From NCBI RefSeq assembly GCF_003012775.1, contig NZ_PXYG01000003.1:186001-250000 (forward strand): DNA of 64,000 nucleotides, read 5' to 3'. Below the pieces are notes generated by a model that worked only from the letters and a program-made list of their open reading frames with translations, made no database searches and had not been told where the DNA came from. The position numbers were made by a program, and so were the translations under genes. The DNA comes from Zobellella endophytica. Lineage in GTDB: Bacteria; Pseudomonadota; Gammaproteobacteria; Enterobacterales; Aeromonadaceae. This document shows positions 8,752-18,295 of the stretch, in pieces. The number at the start of each line of letters is the position of its first letter. The stretch's first letter is position 1.

Positions 8752-9354
8752 ATGACGACAAAAGTACTGGTTCTATATTATTCAAGTTATGGCCATGTTG
8801 AAACAATGGCGCACGCGGTGGCGGAAGGGGCAAAGAGCGTCGGTGATGTCCAGGTCGACATTAAGCGCGTCCCCGAGCTGGTGCCGGAAGAGATTGCGAA
8901 GAAATCCGGTATTCAACTGGATCAGCTGGCACCCATTGCCGAGCCCAATGAGCTGGCAAACTACGATGCCATTATTTTTGGTACGCCGACCCGCTTCGGC
9001 AACATGGCCGCCCAGATGCGCAACTTCCTCGACCAAACCGGTGGTCTGTGGTTTGAGCAGAAGCTGATCGGTAAAGTCGGCAGCGTGTTTACCTCAACGG
9101 GCACCGGCGGCGGCAATGAAACCACCTTGCAGTCATTCCATACGACGCTGTTTCACCATGGCATGGTGGTGGTTGGCCTGCCTTACTCCGCATCCGAACT
9201 GACCGACCTATCGGAAGTAAAAGGTGGCTCTCCGCTGGGGGCGGCGTGCATCGCAGGCGGTGACGGCTCACGTCAGCCTTCGTCCAAGGAGCTGTCAATG
9301 GCACAATTCCAAGGCCAGCATGTGGCCAGGCTGGCCAAGAGAATCAGCCAGTAA
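8752..9354 (+). CDS. wrbA: NAD(P)H:quinone oxidoreductase WrbA
   Basis: Flavodoxin-like FMN enzyme that reduces quinones by two electrons, protecting against semiquinone stress. The 200-residue length is typical. The FMN-phosphate loop [12 protein letters not shown] is at the N-terminus; [24 protein letters not shown] and [24 protein letters not shown] are diagnostic of WrbA. It lies 68 bp after the DsbA-like gene and is followed by a hairpin. Lower GC than the genome average places it in the same block. Confidence 0.95.
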   Translation: MTTKVLVLYYSSYGHVETMAHAVAEGAKSVGDVQVDIKRVPELVPEEIAKKSGIQLDQLAPIAEPNELANYDAIIFGTPTRFGNMAAQMRNFLDQTGGLWFEQKLIGKVGSVFTSTGTGGGNETTLQSFHTTLFHHGMVVVGLPYSASELTDLSEVKGGSPLGAACIAGGDGSRQPSSKELSMAQFQGQHVARLAKRISQ

Positions 9355-9375
9355 TCCTCACCGACCCAGGATGGC

Positions 9376-9398
9376 GGCCGCTTGTCAAAAAAGCGGCC
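9376..9398 (+). terminator. Probable terminator after wrbA
   Basis: Stem GGCCGCTT / AAGCGGCC with a 7-nt A-rich loop, 22 bp after the wrbA stop. The following sequence (AACCCTTCTTGAC) has only a poor T-tract, so termination efficiency is uncertain. Confidence 0.5.
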
Positions 9399-9886
9399 AA
9401 CCCTTCTTGACTTTCCCCAGCGACAGAAGGAGGTATTCCCGGACGCAATCACAATGTCACTGCAGGCTGTCAGTCCCACGCGCCACCGTATTCCTCCCCC
9501 GAATCACAGTGTTCACCGGCATTGAGGCGGTGTTGAGCTTGCTCATCAGCGCCGCGAGCTACGCTGACTCTGCCAGGTTTTCCTCCCGCGTGTTATCGGC
9601 CATCGACTTCGTTTTTAGAGTGTGCTCTCGTTTTGTGGGCACAGCCACCTTGGTCAAGGTGATACTGAATACTCATGCTTTTTCCTTTCCATAAGGTCTA
9701 TCTTCCCATGTATGAACGATGTCTGATACCGTGGCTGCATGGTTCAGGTTCGCACTTTAATTTTTATTCATTGTGTTGATCATCATTACGTTGCAATATA
9801 ACTTGGCTTTAAGTCAATGGTCCATGAATGGTCATCGAATAAAAAAGAAACATATTGAGAGTTGGTTGGTTAAAGGGATATCACTC
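9399..9886. other. Gene-free stretch before the LysR gene, possible remnant
   Basis: No credible intact gene. On the minus strand at about 9460–9650 a frame interrupted by a stop can be read, with short open pieces such as MADNTREENLAESA. It resembles nothing I recognise and may be a decayed gene. The last 150 bp are AT-rich and presumably hold the promoter of the LysR gene. Confidence 0.35.
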
Positions 9887-10795
9887 ATGTCAGCGCGTGT
9901 AACCTTAGAAATGTGGCGGGCTTTTATTGCAATAGCAGAGCAGGGCAGCGCGATGAAGGCGGCTCAGAAATTGAATAAAAGCCAGTCCGCCCTGTGCCAC
10001 AGCATCAAGAAAATGGAATCGTTGCTGGGGCATTCCTTGTTTATTGTCGAAGGCCGAAAATCCACCTTGACGGACCTTGGTCACAGTCTGTTGCCTCGGG
10101 CACAAAGTTTACATAATAATGCCACCCAGATTGAAGCGCTGGCCTCGACATATCAGGGGACGCTGATGACAGAAATCAATGTGGCAGTGGATGTGCTGCT
10201 GCCGTTTGATTTTATCCGGGACGTTTTTGAACGCTTTTATCAGGCCTATCCAACGGTTTCGATACGGGTATTCGAAACCGCACTGTCCGGGGCCGGACAG
10301 TTGATGGAGTCTGGCAGCGTGTCGCTGGCGATTGCCAGCCGCCTCCCCAAAGAAACCGTGCTGGAACCCTTGGTCGAGATCGAACTGCTTTGCGTGTGCG
10401 CCCCTTCATTTCCGCTGGCAACCGAAACACAGGTGTTTCAACCGGAACTGAAACGTTACCGCCAGGTGGTGATCCGTGATTCAGGCAACCAGAACCTTGA
10501 TAGCGGCTGGCTGGGATCACACCAGCGGCTGACGGTCAGCAGCCTGACGGCGGCGTTGGAGTCTGTCGAGCAGGGGCTGGGGTTCGGCTGGTTACCGATG
10601 CGCAGTATTGCCGGGAAAATGGAACGTGGTGATTTGTTACCTGTTGACCTGACGAAGGGGAAAAGACGGGTCGTCAGGCTTCAGCTGGGCATGAGTGCGG
10701 ATCAGGCCCATGTTGGTGAGGTGAATACACTGTTTGACCTGTTTAACCAGCGGAAAGTCATGCTGGATCAACCCGCTGAGGTTGAGCTTGCGTAA
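9887..10795 (+). CDS. LysR family transcriptional regulator
   Basis: A 302-residue LysR-type regulator. The N-terminal winged helix-turn-helix reads VTLEMWRAFIAIAEQGSAMKAAQKLNKSQSALCHSIKKMES in running order; a substrate-binding domain of periplasmic-binding-protein type follows. The ATG at 9887 is preceded by AAAGGGAT; an upstream in-frame start adds 38 residues unlike the family and was rejected. It is transcribed in the same direction as wrbA and the DsbA-like gene. LysR regulators often control adjacent genes, so these two are the best guess for targets. Confidence 0.9.
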   Translation: MSARVTLEMWRAFIAIAEQGSAMKAAQKLNKSQSALCHSIKKMESLLGHSLFIVEGRKSTLTDLGHSLLPRAQSLHNNATQIEALASTYQGTLMTEINVAVDVLLPFDFIRDVFERFYQAYPTVSIRVFETALSGAGQLMESGSVSLAIASRLPKETVLEPLVEIELLCVCAPSFPLATETQVFQPELKRYRQVVIRDSGNQNLDSGWLGSHQRLTVSSLTAALESVEQGLGFGWLPMRSIAGKMERGDLLPVDLTKGKRRVVRLQLGMSADQAHVGEVNTLFDLFNQRKVMLDQPAEVELA

Positions 10796-10936
10796 GTGAG
10801 TGGATGGTTCTCTCCGGCTGAAGGTGTCTGAAGACACAGCGGGTTTTGGAGGGCTTTTGGGATGGCGGGGAATGAACGGGCACGGCTGACATTCCCACGC
10901 CGGGCGCGGGAATGCGGTAACGAAAAGATAAGGGTA

Positions 10937-11059
10937 GAGCGCAGGCGGGCCGCCCGCGCCCCAATGGCCCATTGAAATGGGCCCTACGGCTGAGTAGGGT
11001 CGATTTCAGTCGAGCAAACCCGGCGCCGTGGGTGGGAGGTCCACTGAAGTGGACCCTAC
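10937..11059. repeat. Palindromic repeat cluster between the LysR gene and prpD
   Basis: 10937–10964 is identical to 2430–2457. Three hairpin units follow: GGCCCATTGAAATGGGCC + CTAC (10966–10987), GTAG + GGTCGATTTCAGTCGA (10994–11013) and GGTCCACTGAAGTGGACC + CTAC (11038–11059). The spacer of the last two contains CCCGGCGCCG. Paired changes that keep the stems (TCC/GGA, GCC/GGC, TCG/CGA) suggest selection or copying of the hairpin. The array fills most of a convergent intergenic gap of 323 bp. Confidence 0.85.
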
Positions 11060-11118
11060 AACACCCCCTACGGCGCACCCGGCGGATCCCGTAGGCTGCC
11101 CCCGGTCAGCCGCCCCTT

Positions 11119-12570
11119 TTAGTTGATCACAAACAGCGCCATAAACTCCTGCACCGGGGTGGCCTCCAGCCGTTGCTGATCCAGGCAGAGATCCATGATC
11201 TGCCGGCAGCGCCCCTGGGGGAAGCGGGTCTGCAGGTTGCGCAGGAACTTGCGCTCCAGCACCGGGATGCCCTCGGCCCGGCGGCGGCGGTGGCCGATGG
11301 GGTATTCCACCTCTACCCTGTCGGTGTGGGTGCCGTCCTTGAAGAACACCTGGATGGCGTTGGCGATGGATCTTTTGTCGGCCTCCAGGTACTCGGCGCT
11401 GTAGCGCGGCTCTTCCACTATCTCCATCTTGTCGCGCAGGGTATCGATGCGGCTGTCCTCCCGGTGGAAGTCGTCCTCGTAGTGCTCGGCCACCAGGTCG
11501 CCGTACAGCAAGGGCACCGCTATCATGTACTGCAGGCAGTGATCCCGGTCCGCCGGGTTGGCCAGCTCCCCTACCTTGGAGATGATGCGGATGGCGGACT
11601 CGTGGGTGGTCACCACAATGCGGTCGATCTCACCGATGCGGTCCTTCACCTGGTCGTGCAGGCGCACCGCGCACTCCACCGCGGTCTGGGCGTGGAACTC
11701 GGCGGGGAAGCTGATCTTGAACAGCACGTTTTCCATCACATAACTGCCGAAAGGCTGCCTGACCTTGAAGCTCTCGCCCTTGAACAGCACGTCGTAATAG
11801 CCCCACTTGGGCGCGGTCAGCACCGAGGGCAGGCCCATCTCGCCCTTCATGGTGATCATGGCCAGCCGCACCGCCCGGGCGGTGGCGTCCCCGGCCGCCC
11901 AGGACTTGCGCGAGCCGGCGTTAGGGGCGTGGCGATAGGTGCGCAGGGCGCAGCCGTCGGCCCAGGCCTGGGACAGGGCATCGATGATCTGCTCCCGGCT
12001 GCCGCCGAGCATCCTGGTGACCACGGCGGTAGAGGCCACCCGCACCAACAGCACGTGATCCAGCCCTACCCGGTTGAAGCTGTTTTCCAGCGCCAGCACG
12101 CCCTGGATCTCGTGGGCCTTGATCATGGCGGTGAGCACCTCACGCATGGTGAGCGGCGCCTTGCCCTGGGCCACCGCCACCCGGCTCAGGTAGTCGGCGG
12201 TGGCCAGGATACCGCCCAGGTTGTCGGAGGGATGGCCCCACTCGGCGGCGAGCCAGGTGTCGTTGAAGTCGAGCCAGCGGATGATACAGCCGATGTTGAA
12301 GGCGGCGGTCACCGGATCCAGCTCGTGGGAGGTGCCGGGCACCCGGGCGCCGTGTTGCACTGTGGTGCCGGGCACTGTTGGCCCCAGGTGCTTGGTGCAC
12401 TCGGGAAAGCGTAGCGCCAGCAGGCCGCAGCCCAGGGTATCGATCAGGCAGTTGCGGGCGGTGTTGTAGGCCTCGGCGGAGGCGATTTCGGTATTGGCCA
12501 CATAGTCGGCGATGGTGACCAGCAGTTGATCGGGATCGGGTCTTTGGTTCAGGTCGAAATTGGCGCTCAT
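11119..12570 (-). CDS. prpD: 2-methylcitrate dehydratase PrpD
   Basis: Dehydrates 2-methylcitrate to 2-methyl-cis-aconitate in the cytosolic methylcitrate cycle of propionate breakdown. The 483 residues from the ATG at 12570 match the PrpD length; the longer frame upstream translates repeats. MmgE/PrpD family segments are visible, such as [26 protein letters not shown] (shown here only as a landmark) and [20 protein letters not shown]. It is the last prp gene, separated from prpC by 120 bp of repeats and a regulator-like palindrome. No prpF or acnD is present. Confidence 0.95.
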   Translation of the reverse strand: MSANFDLNQRPDPDQLLVTIADYVANTEIASAEAYNTARNCLIDTLGCGLLALRFPECTKHLGPTVPGTTVQHGARVPGTSHELDPVTAAFNIGCIIRWLDFNDTWLAAEWGHPSDNLGGILATADYLSRVAVAQGKAPLTMREVLTAMIKAHEIQGVLALENSFNRVGLDHVLLVRVASTAVVTRMLGGSREQIIDALSQAWADGCALRTYRHAPNAGSRKSWAAGDATARAVRLAMITMKGEMGLPSVLTAPKWGYYDVLFKGESFKVRQPFGSYVMENVLFKISFPAEFHAQTAVECAVRLHDQVKDRIGEIDRIVVTTHESAIRIISKVGELANPADRDHCLQYMIAVPLLYGDLVAEHYEDDFHREDSRIDTLRDKMEIVEEPRYSAEYLEADKRSIANAIQVFFKDGTHTDRVEVEYPIGHRRRRAEGIPVLERKFLRNLQTRFPQGRCRQIMDLCLDQQRLEATPVQEFMALFVIN

Positions 12571-12590
12571 CTTGGTGTTCCTTGTCTCTT

Positions 12591-12598
12591 TGTCGACA
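12591..12598. promoter_or_regulatory. TGTCGACA palindrome in front of prpD
   Basis: TTTGTCGACATC lies 20 bp upstream of the prpD start codon. The same 8-bp core occurs twice in front of the GntR-type regulator gene that heads the operon, so this is a candidate operator. The core also occurs inside coding sequence elsewhere, so position rather than rarity is the argument. Confidence 0.5.
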
Positions 12599-12613
12599 TC
12601 GTATGAATGGGTT

Positions 12614-12677
12614 GGTCGACTGAAGTCGACCCTACGGCCGGCTTGAGGCTTGAGGTTTCCGGCTTCCAGCCTCAAGC
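12614..12677. repeat. Palindromic repeats between prpC and prpD
   Basis: 12614–12635 is GGTCGACTGAAGTCGACC + CTAC, a unit of the dispersed palindromic family. 12648–12677 is a separate stem GCTTGAGG / CCTCAAGC with a 14-nt loop, preceded by a second GCTTGAGG copy. Both lie between co-directional prp genes. Confidence 0.8.
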
Positions 12678-12690
12678 TTCGAGCTTCCGC

Positions 12691-13803
12691 TCAGCGCTGC
12701 GCTATCGGCACCCACTGCTGGTGGCCCGGGCCCACGTAGTCGGCGTTGGGGCGGATGATGCGGTTATGGGCGCGCTGCTCCATGATATGGGCGGTCCAGC
12801 CGGTGACCCGGCTCAGCACGAAGATGGGGGTGAACAGCCGGGTGGGGATGCCCATGAAGTGATAGGCGCTGGCGTGGTAGAAGTCGGCGTTGGCGAACAG
12901 TTTCTTCTCCCGCCACATCACCTCCTCCACCCGCTCGGACACCGGATAGAGCACCCGGTCGCCCACCGCCTGGCCCAGCTGCTTGGCCCAGGGCTTGATG
13001 ATGGCGTTGCGTGGATCCTTTTCCTTGTACACGGCGTGGCCGAAGCCCATCACCTTGTCCTTGCGCGCCAGCATGGCCAGCAGCTCGCGCTCGGCCTCGT
13101 CCGGACCGCTCCACTGCTCGATCATCGCCATGGCCGCCTCGTTGGCGCCGCCGTGCAGGGGGCCGCGCAGGGTGCCGATGGCGGCGGTCACCGCCGAGTG
13201 CAGATCGGTGAGGGTGGAGGCGCACACCCGGGCGGCGAAGGTGGAGGCATTGAACTCGTGCTCCGCATACAAAATCAGCGAGCAGTGCATCACCTTGACG
13301 TCCAGCTCCGGCGGGACATGGCCGCGCAGCATGTGCAGGAAGTGGCCGCCGAGGCTGTCGTCGTCGAGCGCGGTGTCGATGCGCACGCCGTCGTGGGCAT
13401 AGCGGTACCAGTAGCAGATCATCGAGGGCAGCAGTGCCAGCAACCGTTCCGCCGCCTCCTGCTGCTCGCTGAATTTGTGTTCGGTTTCCAGGTTGCCGAG
13501 CATGGAACAGCCGGTGCGCAGCACGTCCATGGGGTGGGCCGAGGCCGGGATCTGCTCAAGCACGGTGCGCAGCGCCGCCGGCAGGCCGCGATTGGCGCGC
13601 AGCCGGGCCTTGAAGGCAGGCAGTTCCCCCTGGTTGGGCAGGTAGCCCTTCAGCAACAGGAAGGCCACTTCCTCGAACTGGGCCTTGGCGGCCAGATCCT
13701 CGATGTCATAGCCCCGGTAGGTCAGGCCGGAGCCGGTCTTGCCCACGGTGCAGAGGGCGGTCTGGCCGGCACTTTGGCCGCGCAGTCCTTCGGTGTTAGT
13801 CAT
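12691..13803 (-). CDS. prpC: 2-methylcitrate synthase PrpC
   Basis: Condenses propionyl-CoA with oxaloacetate to 2-methylcitrate. The 370 residues are typical of the short citrate synthase type. Family landmarks are [14 protein letters not shown], the active-site histidine region [24 protein letters not shown] and the [13 protein letters not shown] segment. The start at 13803 follows AGGAGGACACC and overlaps the end of prpB by 8 bp. Methylcitrate rather than citrate synthase activity is inferred from the prpB and prpD neighbours. Confidence 0.95.
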   Translation of the reverse strand: MTNTEGLRGQSAGQTALCTVGKTGSGLTYRGYDIEDLAAKAQFEEVAFLLLKGYLPNQGELPAFKARLRANRGLPAALRTVLEQIPASAHPMDVLRTGCSMLGNLETEHKFSEQQEAAERLLALLPSMICYWYRYAHDGVRIDTALDDDSLGGHFLHMLRGHVPPELDVKVMHCSLILYAEHEFNASTFAARVCASTLTDLHSAVTAAIGTLRGPLHGGANEAAMAMIEQWSGPDEAERELLAMLARKDKVMGFGHAVYKEKDPRNAIIKPWAKQLGQAVGDRVLYPVSERVEEVMWREKKLFANADFYHASAYHFMGIPTRLFTPIFVLSRVTGWTAHIMEQRAHNRIIRPNADYVGPGHQQWVPIAQR

Positions 13804-14671
13804 GGTGTCCTCCTTGTGCAAACAGTGCATCCAGTTTGGCTTCATAGTCGTGGTAACCCAGGGTCCGGTACAGCTGCTCCCGGGTCTGCATCAGCGCCAC
13901 CGCCTCCCGCTGGTGGCCGTCGTTCAGGATATGGCGGTAAACGGTGTCGGCGGCCCGGCTCATGGCGCGGAAGGCCGACAAGGGGTAAAGCACCATGGCC
14001 ACCCCGGCGCCGGCCAGCTCCTGCTGGCTGAACAGGGGGGTCTGGCCGAACTCGGTGATATTGGCCAGCACCGGCACGCCCACGGCGTCGCAGAAGGTGT
14101 GGTACTGCTCCAGGCTCTCCATCGCCTCGGGGAAGATCAGGTCGGCGCCCGCCTCCACGCAGGCCAGGGCCCGCTCCACGGCGCTGTCCATGCCCTCCAC
14201 CGCCAGGGCATCGGTGCGGGCCATGATGGCGAAGCGGCTGTCAACCCGGGCGTCCACCGCCGCCTTGATCCTGTCCACCATCTCCGCCCGGGAGACGATG
14301 GCCTTGTTGGGCCGGTGGCCGCAGCGCTTCTGGGCCACCTGATCCTCGATATGGATGGCGGCCACCCCGGCCCGCTCCATCTCCCGGACGGTACGGGCGA
14401 TGTTGAAGGCGCCGCCGAAACCGGTGTCCACGTCCACCAGCAGCGGCAAGGGGCTGGCGGCGGTGATGCGACGGGCGTCTTCCAGCACGTCGTTGAGGCT
14501 GGTGATGCCCAGATCCGGCAGGCCGAAGGAGGCGTTGGCCACCCCGGCACCCGAGAGATACAGGGCCTGGTGCCCTGCCTGCTCGGCCTGCATGGCGCTG
14601 TAGGCGTTGACGGCGCCGACGATGGCCAGGGGCCGGGATGCCGCTATGGCCTCGAACAAACTGTGCTTCAT
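13796..14671 (-). CDS. prpB: Methylisocitrate lyase PrpB
   Basis: Splits 2-methylisocitrate into pyruvate and succinate, the last step of the methylcitrate cycle. The 291-residue length is normal. The catalytic loop KRCGHRPNK is present, along with the metal-binding region [16 protein letters not shown] and the segment [12 protein letters not shown]. It overlaps the regulator gene by 4 bp upstream and prpC by 8 bp downstream, so the three genes form one transcript. Confidence 0.96.
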   Translation of the reverse strand: MKHSLFEAIAASRPLAIVGAVNAYSAMQAEQAGHQALYLSGAGVANASFGLPDLGITSLNDVLEDARRITAASPLPLLVDVDTGFGGAFNIARTVREMERAGVAAIHIEDQVAQKRCGHRPNKAIVSRAEMVDRIKAAVDARVDSRFAIMARTDALAVEGMDSAVERALACVEAGADLIFPEAMESLEQYHTFCDAVGVPVLANITEFGQTPLFSQQELAGAGVAMVLYPLSAFRAMSRAADTVYRHILNDGHQREAVALMQTREQLYRTLGYHDYEAKLDALFAQGGHHD

Positions 14672-15315
14672 TGCATTTCCTCATTGAATTGGGCCAACAG
14701 GTGGTTGCGGCTGCGGGCCACGTGGCGACGCATCAACAGCTCGGCCAACTCGCCGTCGCCCTGGAGCACGGCGTCCAGGATCTGGCGATGTTCCCGCAGG
14801 GCGAGCCGGGGGTCGGAGTGACGATAGGAAAGGCGATGGCGGTACATGCGCAGCAGTTGGTACAGCTCATCGCACAACAGCTTGACCAGCATCTGGTTGT
14901 GGCTGGCCTTGAACAGCAGGTAGTGGAAGTCCTCCTCCCCCTGCTGGCGCAGGTAGACTTCCTGGCTGTCGACAAACTTCTGGTGCTCGTCCAGCAGCCG
15001 GGTAAGTGCCTCGGCCTCTTCCCGGGTAATGGCAGCGGCAGCCAGGCGGCAGGCCATGCCTTCGAGCGCCTCTCGTACCGCAAACAACTCGGTCAGCCCC
15101 TCGGCGGTGAGCTGCACCACCCGGGCGCCCTGGCGCGGCAGCCGCTCCACCAGCCCCAGGCCTTCCAGCCGCAGCAGAGACTCGCGCACCGAGCCCCGGC
15201 CCACCTCGAAGCGGCGGGCCAGTTCGGGCTCGGACAGCTTGGTGCCGGGAGTCAGTTCGCCGCCAATCACGGCTTCCACCAGGCGGGGGGTCAGATCTTC
15301 ACTAAGCACGGGCAT
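14668..15315 (-). CDS. GntR family (FCD domain) regulator of the prp operon
   Basis: A 215-residue FadR-subfamily GntR regulator. The N-terminal winged helix (about 1–70) includes [19 protein letters not shown] and a wing [11 protein letters not shown]. The C-terminal all-helical FCD domain has histidines at metal-ligand-like positions ([28 protein letters not shown]). Its stop overlaps prpB by 4 bp, making it the first gene of the operon and so probably autoregulated. The likely effector is a cycle intermediate such as methylcitrate or propionyl-CoA; this is inference. Confidence 0.92.
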   Translation of the reverse strand: MPVLSEDLTPRLVEAVIGGELTPGTKLSEPELARRFEVGRGSVRESLLRLEGLGLVERLPRQGARVVQLTAEGLTELFAVREALEGMACRLAAAAITREEAEALTRLLDEHQKFVDSQEVYLRQQGEEDFHYLLFKASHNQMLVKLLCDELYQLLRMYRHRLSYRHSDPRLALREHRQILDAVLQGDGELAELLMRRHVARSRNHLLAQFNEEMQ

Positions 15316-15320
15316 AATGT

Positions 15321-15391
15321 TGTCGACATTTAAATTTTACATAACGAAAAAATAGCAGTTTTTTCACGTTACGAAACAAAAAGTGTCGACA
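15321..15391. promoter_or_regulatory. Paired TGTCGACA operators upstream of the prp operon
   Basis: TGTTGTCGACATTT (core 15321–15328) and AGTGTCGACAAATTT (core 15384–15391) lie 63 bp apart, about six helical turns, in an otherwise AT-rich promoter region. The first core is only 6 bp from the regulator start codon. Short palindromes of this kind suit GntR dimers. The arrangement suggests repression across a loop with autoregulation. Confidence 0.6.
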
Positions 15392-15493
15392 AATTTCGAA
15401 AGGACGATCCTGCGCACATTCCGACCAAGGTCGTATTGTTCGTGAGGTGTGAGGCAGCCGTAGTCGACCAAACCGCGACACCGGTGGTGGAAT

Positions 15494-15586
15494 GGTCCAT
15501 TAAAATGGACAGCGGAATCCGTAGGGTCGAATTTATTCGACCGGATATGGCACCGCTGTTGGAAGGTCCATTGAAATGGACCCTAC
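15494..15586. repeat. Palindromic repeat cluster upstream of the prp operon
   Basis: Three hairpin units: GGTCCATTAAAATGGAC (15494–15510, tail lost), GTAG + GGTCGAATTTATTCGACC (15521–15542) and GGTCCATTGAAATGGACC + CTAC (15565–15586). The spacer between the last two resembles that at the other loci. It lies between the divergent prp promoter region and the 3' end of the GGDEF–EAL gene. Confidence 0.85.
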
Positions 15587-15612
15587 AACAGGAGTGCAGG
15601 GCGGCCCCGCGC

Positions 15613-17544
15613 TCAAACGGATTCGGAATAGGGCGGGCAGTCGTTTACCAGCCAGTCGGCCACTTCCTCGGCCGGCATGGGCCTCGCCAACAGGTAGCCC
15701 TGTCCCAGCTCGCAGCCCAGCTGTTGCAGCCGTTGCTGCTGCTCGGCCTGCTCTATGCCTTCGGCGGTCACCGACATCTCCAGGCTGCGGGCCAGATCGA
15801 TAATGGTCTTGACCAGGCTGACCGCCCTGCCGTCTGTCGACAGATCGGCGACGAAGGACTTGTCGATCTTGAGCTTGTTCACCGGCAGCTGGCGCAGGTG
15901 GCTGAAGGAAGAATAACCGGTGCCGAAATCGTCCAGCGCAATCTCTACCCCCAGCCGGCGCAGCTCATGCAGGGTATCGATGGAGCCGGCGGTATCCCAC
16001 AGGCTGGTGTCCTCGGTGATCTCCAGCACCAGGGCATCGGCGCCGACCCCGGTCACCAGCAGCGCTTTACCTACCGCTTCCGCCAGTTCGCCGCGCATAA
16101 AGATGCTGGGGCTGATATTGACGTTGATCTTGAGCCAGCCGAAGCCCGCCAGCTGCCACTGGCGCAACTGCCGGCAGGCCCGGTACAGCACCCACTCGTT
16201 GAGCGCGCGCGCCAGGCCGTGATGTTCGGCCACCGCGATAAGCTCCAGCGGACAGACCCGGCCGAATTCCGGCGATTGCCAGCGCAGCAACGCCTCGAGG
16301 GACTCGATACGGCCGGTGCCCAAGTGGAAAATGGGCTGGTAGTGCAGCACCAGTTCGTCTTTTTCGATGGCCGCCTGCAACGCCACCGCCATCTTCTGGC
16401 TGCGCAGCCGCTGCTCATTCATGCCCGGCTCGAACAGCTGTACCGCACCCTGGCTCTGGTTCTTGGCGTAATACATGGCGGTATCCGCATGGCTCAGCAG
16501 CTCGGGCATGGTGGTGCCGTGATCCGGGTACAGGCTGGTGCCGATACAGGCCATGGGTGACAGGCAGCCGTCGTTGAGCCGGATTTCCCGCGACAGCGAC
16601 CGCCACAGCCGCTGCGCCATCTGCTCCGCCTCCACCACCTCCGCCAGCCGCTGGATCACCACGAATTCATCGCCGCCCAGCCGGGCTACCTGACCGTGAT
16701 CGCCGATAGTCTGGCGCAGACGCGCGGCCACCATCCGCAGCAGCCGATCCCCCACCTCGTGCCCCAGGCTGTCGTTGATCGCCTTGAACTCGTTCAAGTC
16801 CACCATATGCACCGCTATCCGATGCCGCTCCTTCTGGGCGGCGGCCATCGCATCGCCCATCAGCTGGTAGAAGAACATGCGGTTGGGCAGGCCGGTCAGC
16901 ATGTCGTGATAGGCCAGGTGGCGGTTGCGCCGGTTTTCCCGCACCAGCATCCACAGCATCAGGCCGCCGCTAGAGAACAGGCCGGCCAGGTAGAGCATGG
17001 AACGCAGGCGGATGTCCTGAATGATATTGAGCTGCTGCCAGACATTGGCGCCGGAGAAGCTTTCCACATTGATTTCCCGGGTCAGGGTCCGGTAGGCGGC
17101 CACCTCCTGCTGTAATGCCAGTATGCCGGCCCGGTCGGCGGCGGTCAGCCCGTAGACCGGCTGCTCCCACCGCTCCAGTTGCGTCCGGAAACGCTGCAGC
17201 AGGGGCAGCATGCCGGGCTGCTCCCGCAGCGGCTGGTTCTCCTCCCCCTGCAGCAGGATGTCGACGCGGCTCCACAACAGTTCGAAGCGCAACTGGAGGT
17301 TGGCTTCGTCACTGGTGCCGGCAACCAGCTCGCTCAGGGCATGGTCGAATTTCAGCGTCTCGGTTTCCAGCTCGGAACTGGCCCAGCCGATAGCCTTGAT
17401 GGTGGCCGACACATAGCGTACCACCTCCAGATCCCGGTGATAGCTGTAGAGCGAACTGAAACCGAACAGCAGGGCGATGCCGGTCAGCAGGAGCAGCTTG
17501 AGTTTGGTCACGGTCAGCGGATGTCCAGGGTTCTGAGTTGCCAA
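15613..17544 (-). CDS. Membrane GGDEF–EAL cyclic-di-GMP enzyme
   Basis: A 643-residue inner-membrane protein. A transmembrane helix at about 13–33 and another at about 183–201 enclose a periplasmic helical domain. GGDEF is intact at residues 290–294 and EAL at 417–419; the EAL catalytic segment DDFGTGYSS is at about 538–546. The usual RxxD inhibitory site before GGDEF is absent (GDHG there). Both synthesis and breakdown of c-di-GMP are therefore possible. The gene overlaps the upstream sulfite-oxidase-fold gene by 31 bp. A GTG at 17511, just after that gene's stop, is an alternative start. Confidence 0.92.
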   Translation of the reverse strand: MATQNPGHPLTVTKLKLLLLTGIALLFGFSSLYSYHRDLEVVRYVSATIKAIGWASSELETETLKFDHALSELVAGTSDEANLQLRFELLWSRVDILLQGEENQPLREQPGMLPLLQRFRTQLERWEQPVYGLTAADRAGILALQQEVAAYRTLTREINVESFSGANVWQQLNIIQDIRLRSMLYLAGLFSSGGLMLWMLVRENRRNRHLAYHDMLTGLPNRMFFYQLMGDAMAAAQKERHRIAVHMVDLNEFKAINDSLGHEVGDRLLRMVAARLRQTIGDHGQVARLGGDEFVVIQRLAEVVEAEQMAQRLWRSLSREIRLNDGCLSPMACIGTSLYPDHGTTMPELLSHADTAMYYAKNQSQGAVQLFEPGMNEQRLRSQKMAVALQAAIEKDELVLHYQPIFHLGTGRIESLEALLRWQSPEFGRVCPLELIAVAEHHGLARALNEWVLYRACRQLRQWQLAGFGWLKINVNISPSIFMRGELAEAVGKALLVTGVGADALVLEITEDTSLWDTAGSIDTLHELRRLGVEIALDDFGTGYSSFSHLRQLPVNKLKIDKSFVADLSTDGRAVSLVKTIIDLARSLEMSVTAEGIEQAEQQQRLQQLGCELGQGYLLARPMPAEEVADWLVNDCPPYSESV

Positions 17545-18041
17545 ATCATCATCTCATGGTGCTGCTTGGTATTGAGGGCCGGCATGTCCGACAAAGGCAA
17601 TAGTATCCACACCGGGCCCTTGTCACGGATTTTCATCGCTTCGCCGTCCTGGTGGGTGGCCAGCAGCACCGGCAAGCCCGCGGCCGTCGCCCAGTCGATA
17701 TCCACATGATACTGGTTGAGCGCCAAGGCCCTGATCCGTTCGCCGCTGGCGCCCACCCGGGCCAGCAGATCCCGCAGCAGCACCCCGCTATAGCGGTGCG
17801 CGCCTTCGGTCCAGGGGGTTTCAGTGGTGAGTTCGTGCTGGGGCAGTTGTTGCAGCATCGCCATGTCAAAATCAGCCCGTTCGCCGGCATTGGTGGTAGC
17901 GACATTGCCGGTCAGGCTGAGCAGTACGGGGCCCTGGGCCGCCGGCAGGGGCTCTGCCGCCGCCACGGCGCCATGGCACAGGGCGAACAGCAGACACAGA
18001 GAGCGGAGCCCGTCCCCGAATAACGACTTTGTCGGAAGCAT
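17514..18041 (-). CDS. Secreted molybdopterin-binding-fold protein lacking the ligand cysteine
   Basis: A 175-residue protein with a signal peptide (about 1–29, ending AVAAAEP) and a domain resembling the oxidoreductase molybdopterin-binding (sulfite oxidase) fold: VLLSLTGNVATTNAGERADFDMAMLQQLPQ, then YSGVLLRDLLARVGA. No cysteine remains in the mature chain, so the usual molybdenum ligand is missing and catalysis is unlikely. It overlaps the GGDEF–EAL gene by 31 bp. I infer a periplasmic sensing partner for that enzyme; this is not demonstrated. Confidence 0.75.
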   Translation of the reverse strand: MLPTKSLFGDGLRSLCLLFALCHGAVAAAEPLPAAQGPVLLSLTGNVATTNAGERADFDMAMLQQLPQHELTTETPWTEGAHRYSGVLLRDLLARVGASGERIRALALNQYHVDIDWATAAGLPVLLATHQDGEAMKIRDKGPVWILLPLSDMPALNTKQHHEMMIWQLRTLDIR

Positions 18042-18295
18042 GGTGATACCTCTTCATCATGAGGGACTCATAAGAGTTTAGATAGCCGCGCCCATTTTAA
18101 CAGGTCGCAACATAATAAAAGTTCGCAGATTAAAGCAGTCGGAAATTGAAGTCGAGCGGATCCGGGCACCACGGAAAAGTCCCGGATAGAAGGGACTCAT
18201 TCAGCGTCAACCCCTGACAGATGACGACATTTGGGCCGGCCTGCCTTCCGCCGGCATATATACTTCAAGCCATGTTTCCACCCGGAGATATCACC

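Noticed and set aside
14967-14974. TGTCGACA inside the GntR regulator gene, and copies at about 15835 and 19907
   Set aside because: They lie in coding sequence without promoter context and are expected by chance in GC-rich DNA.
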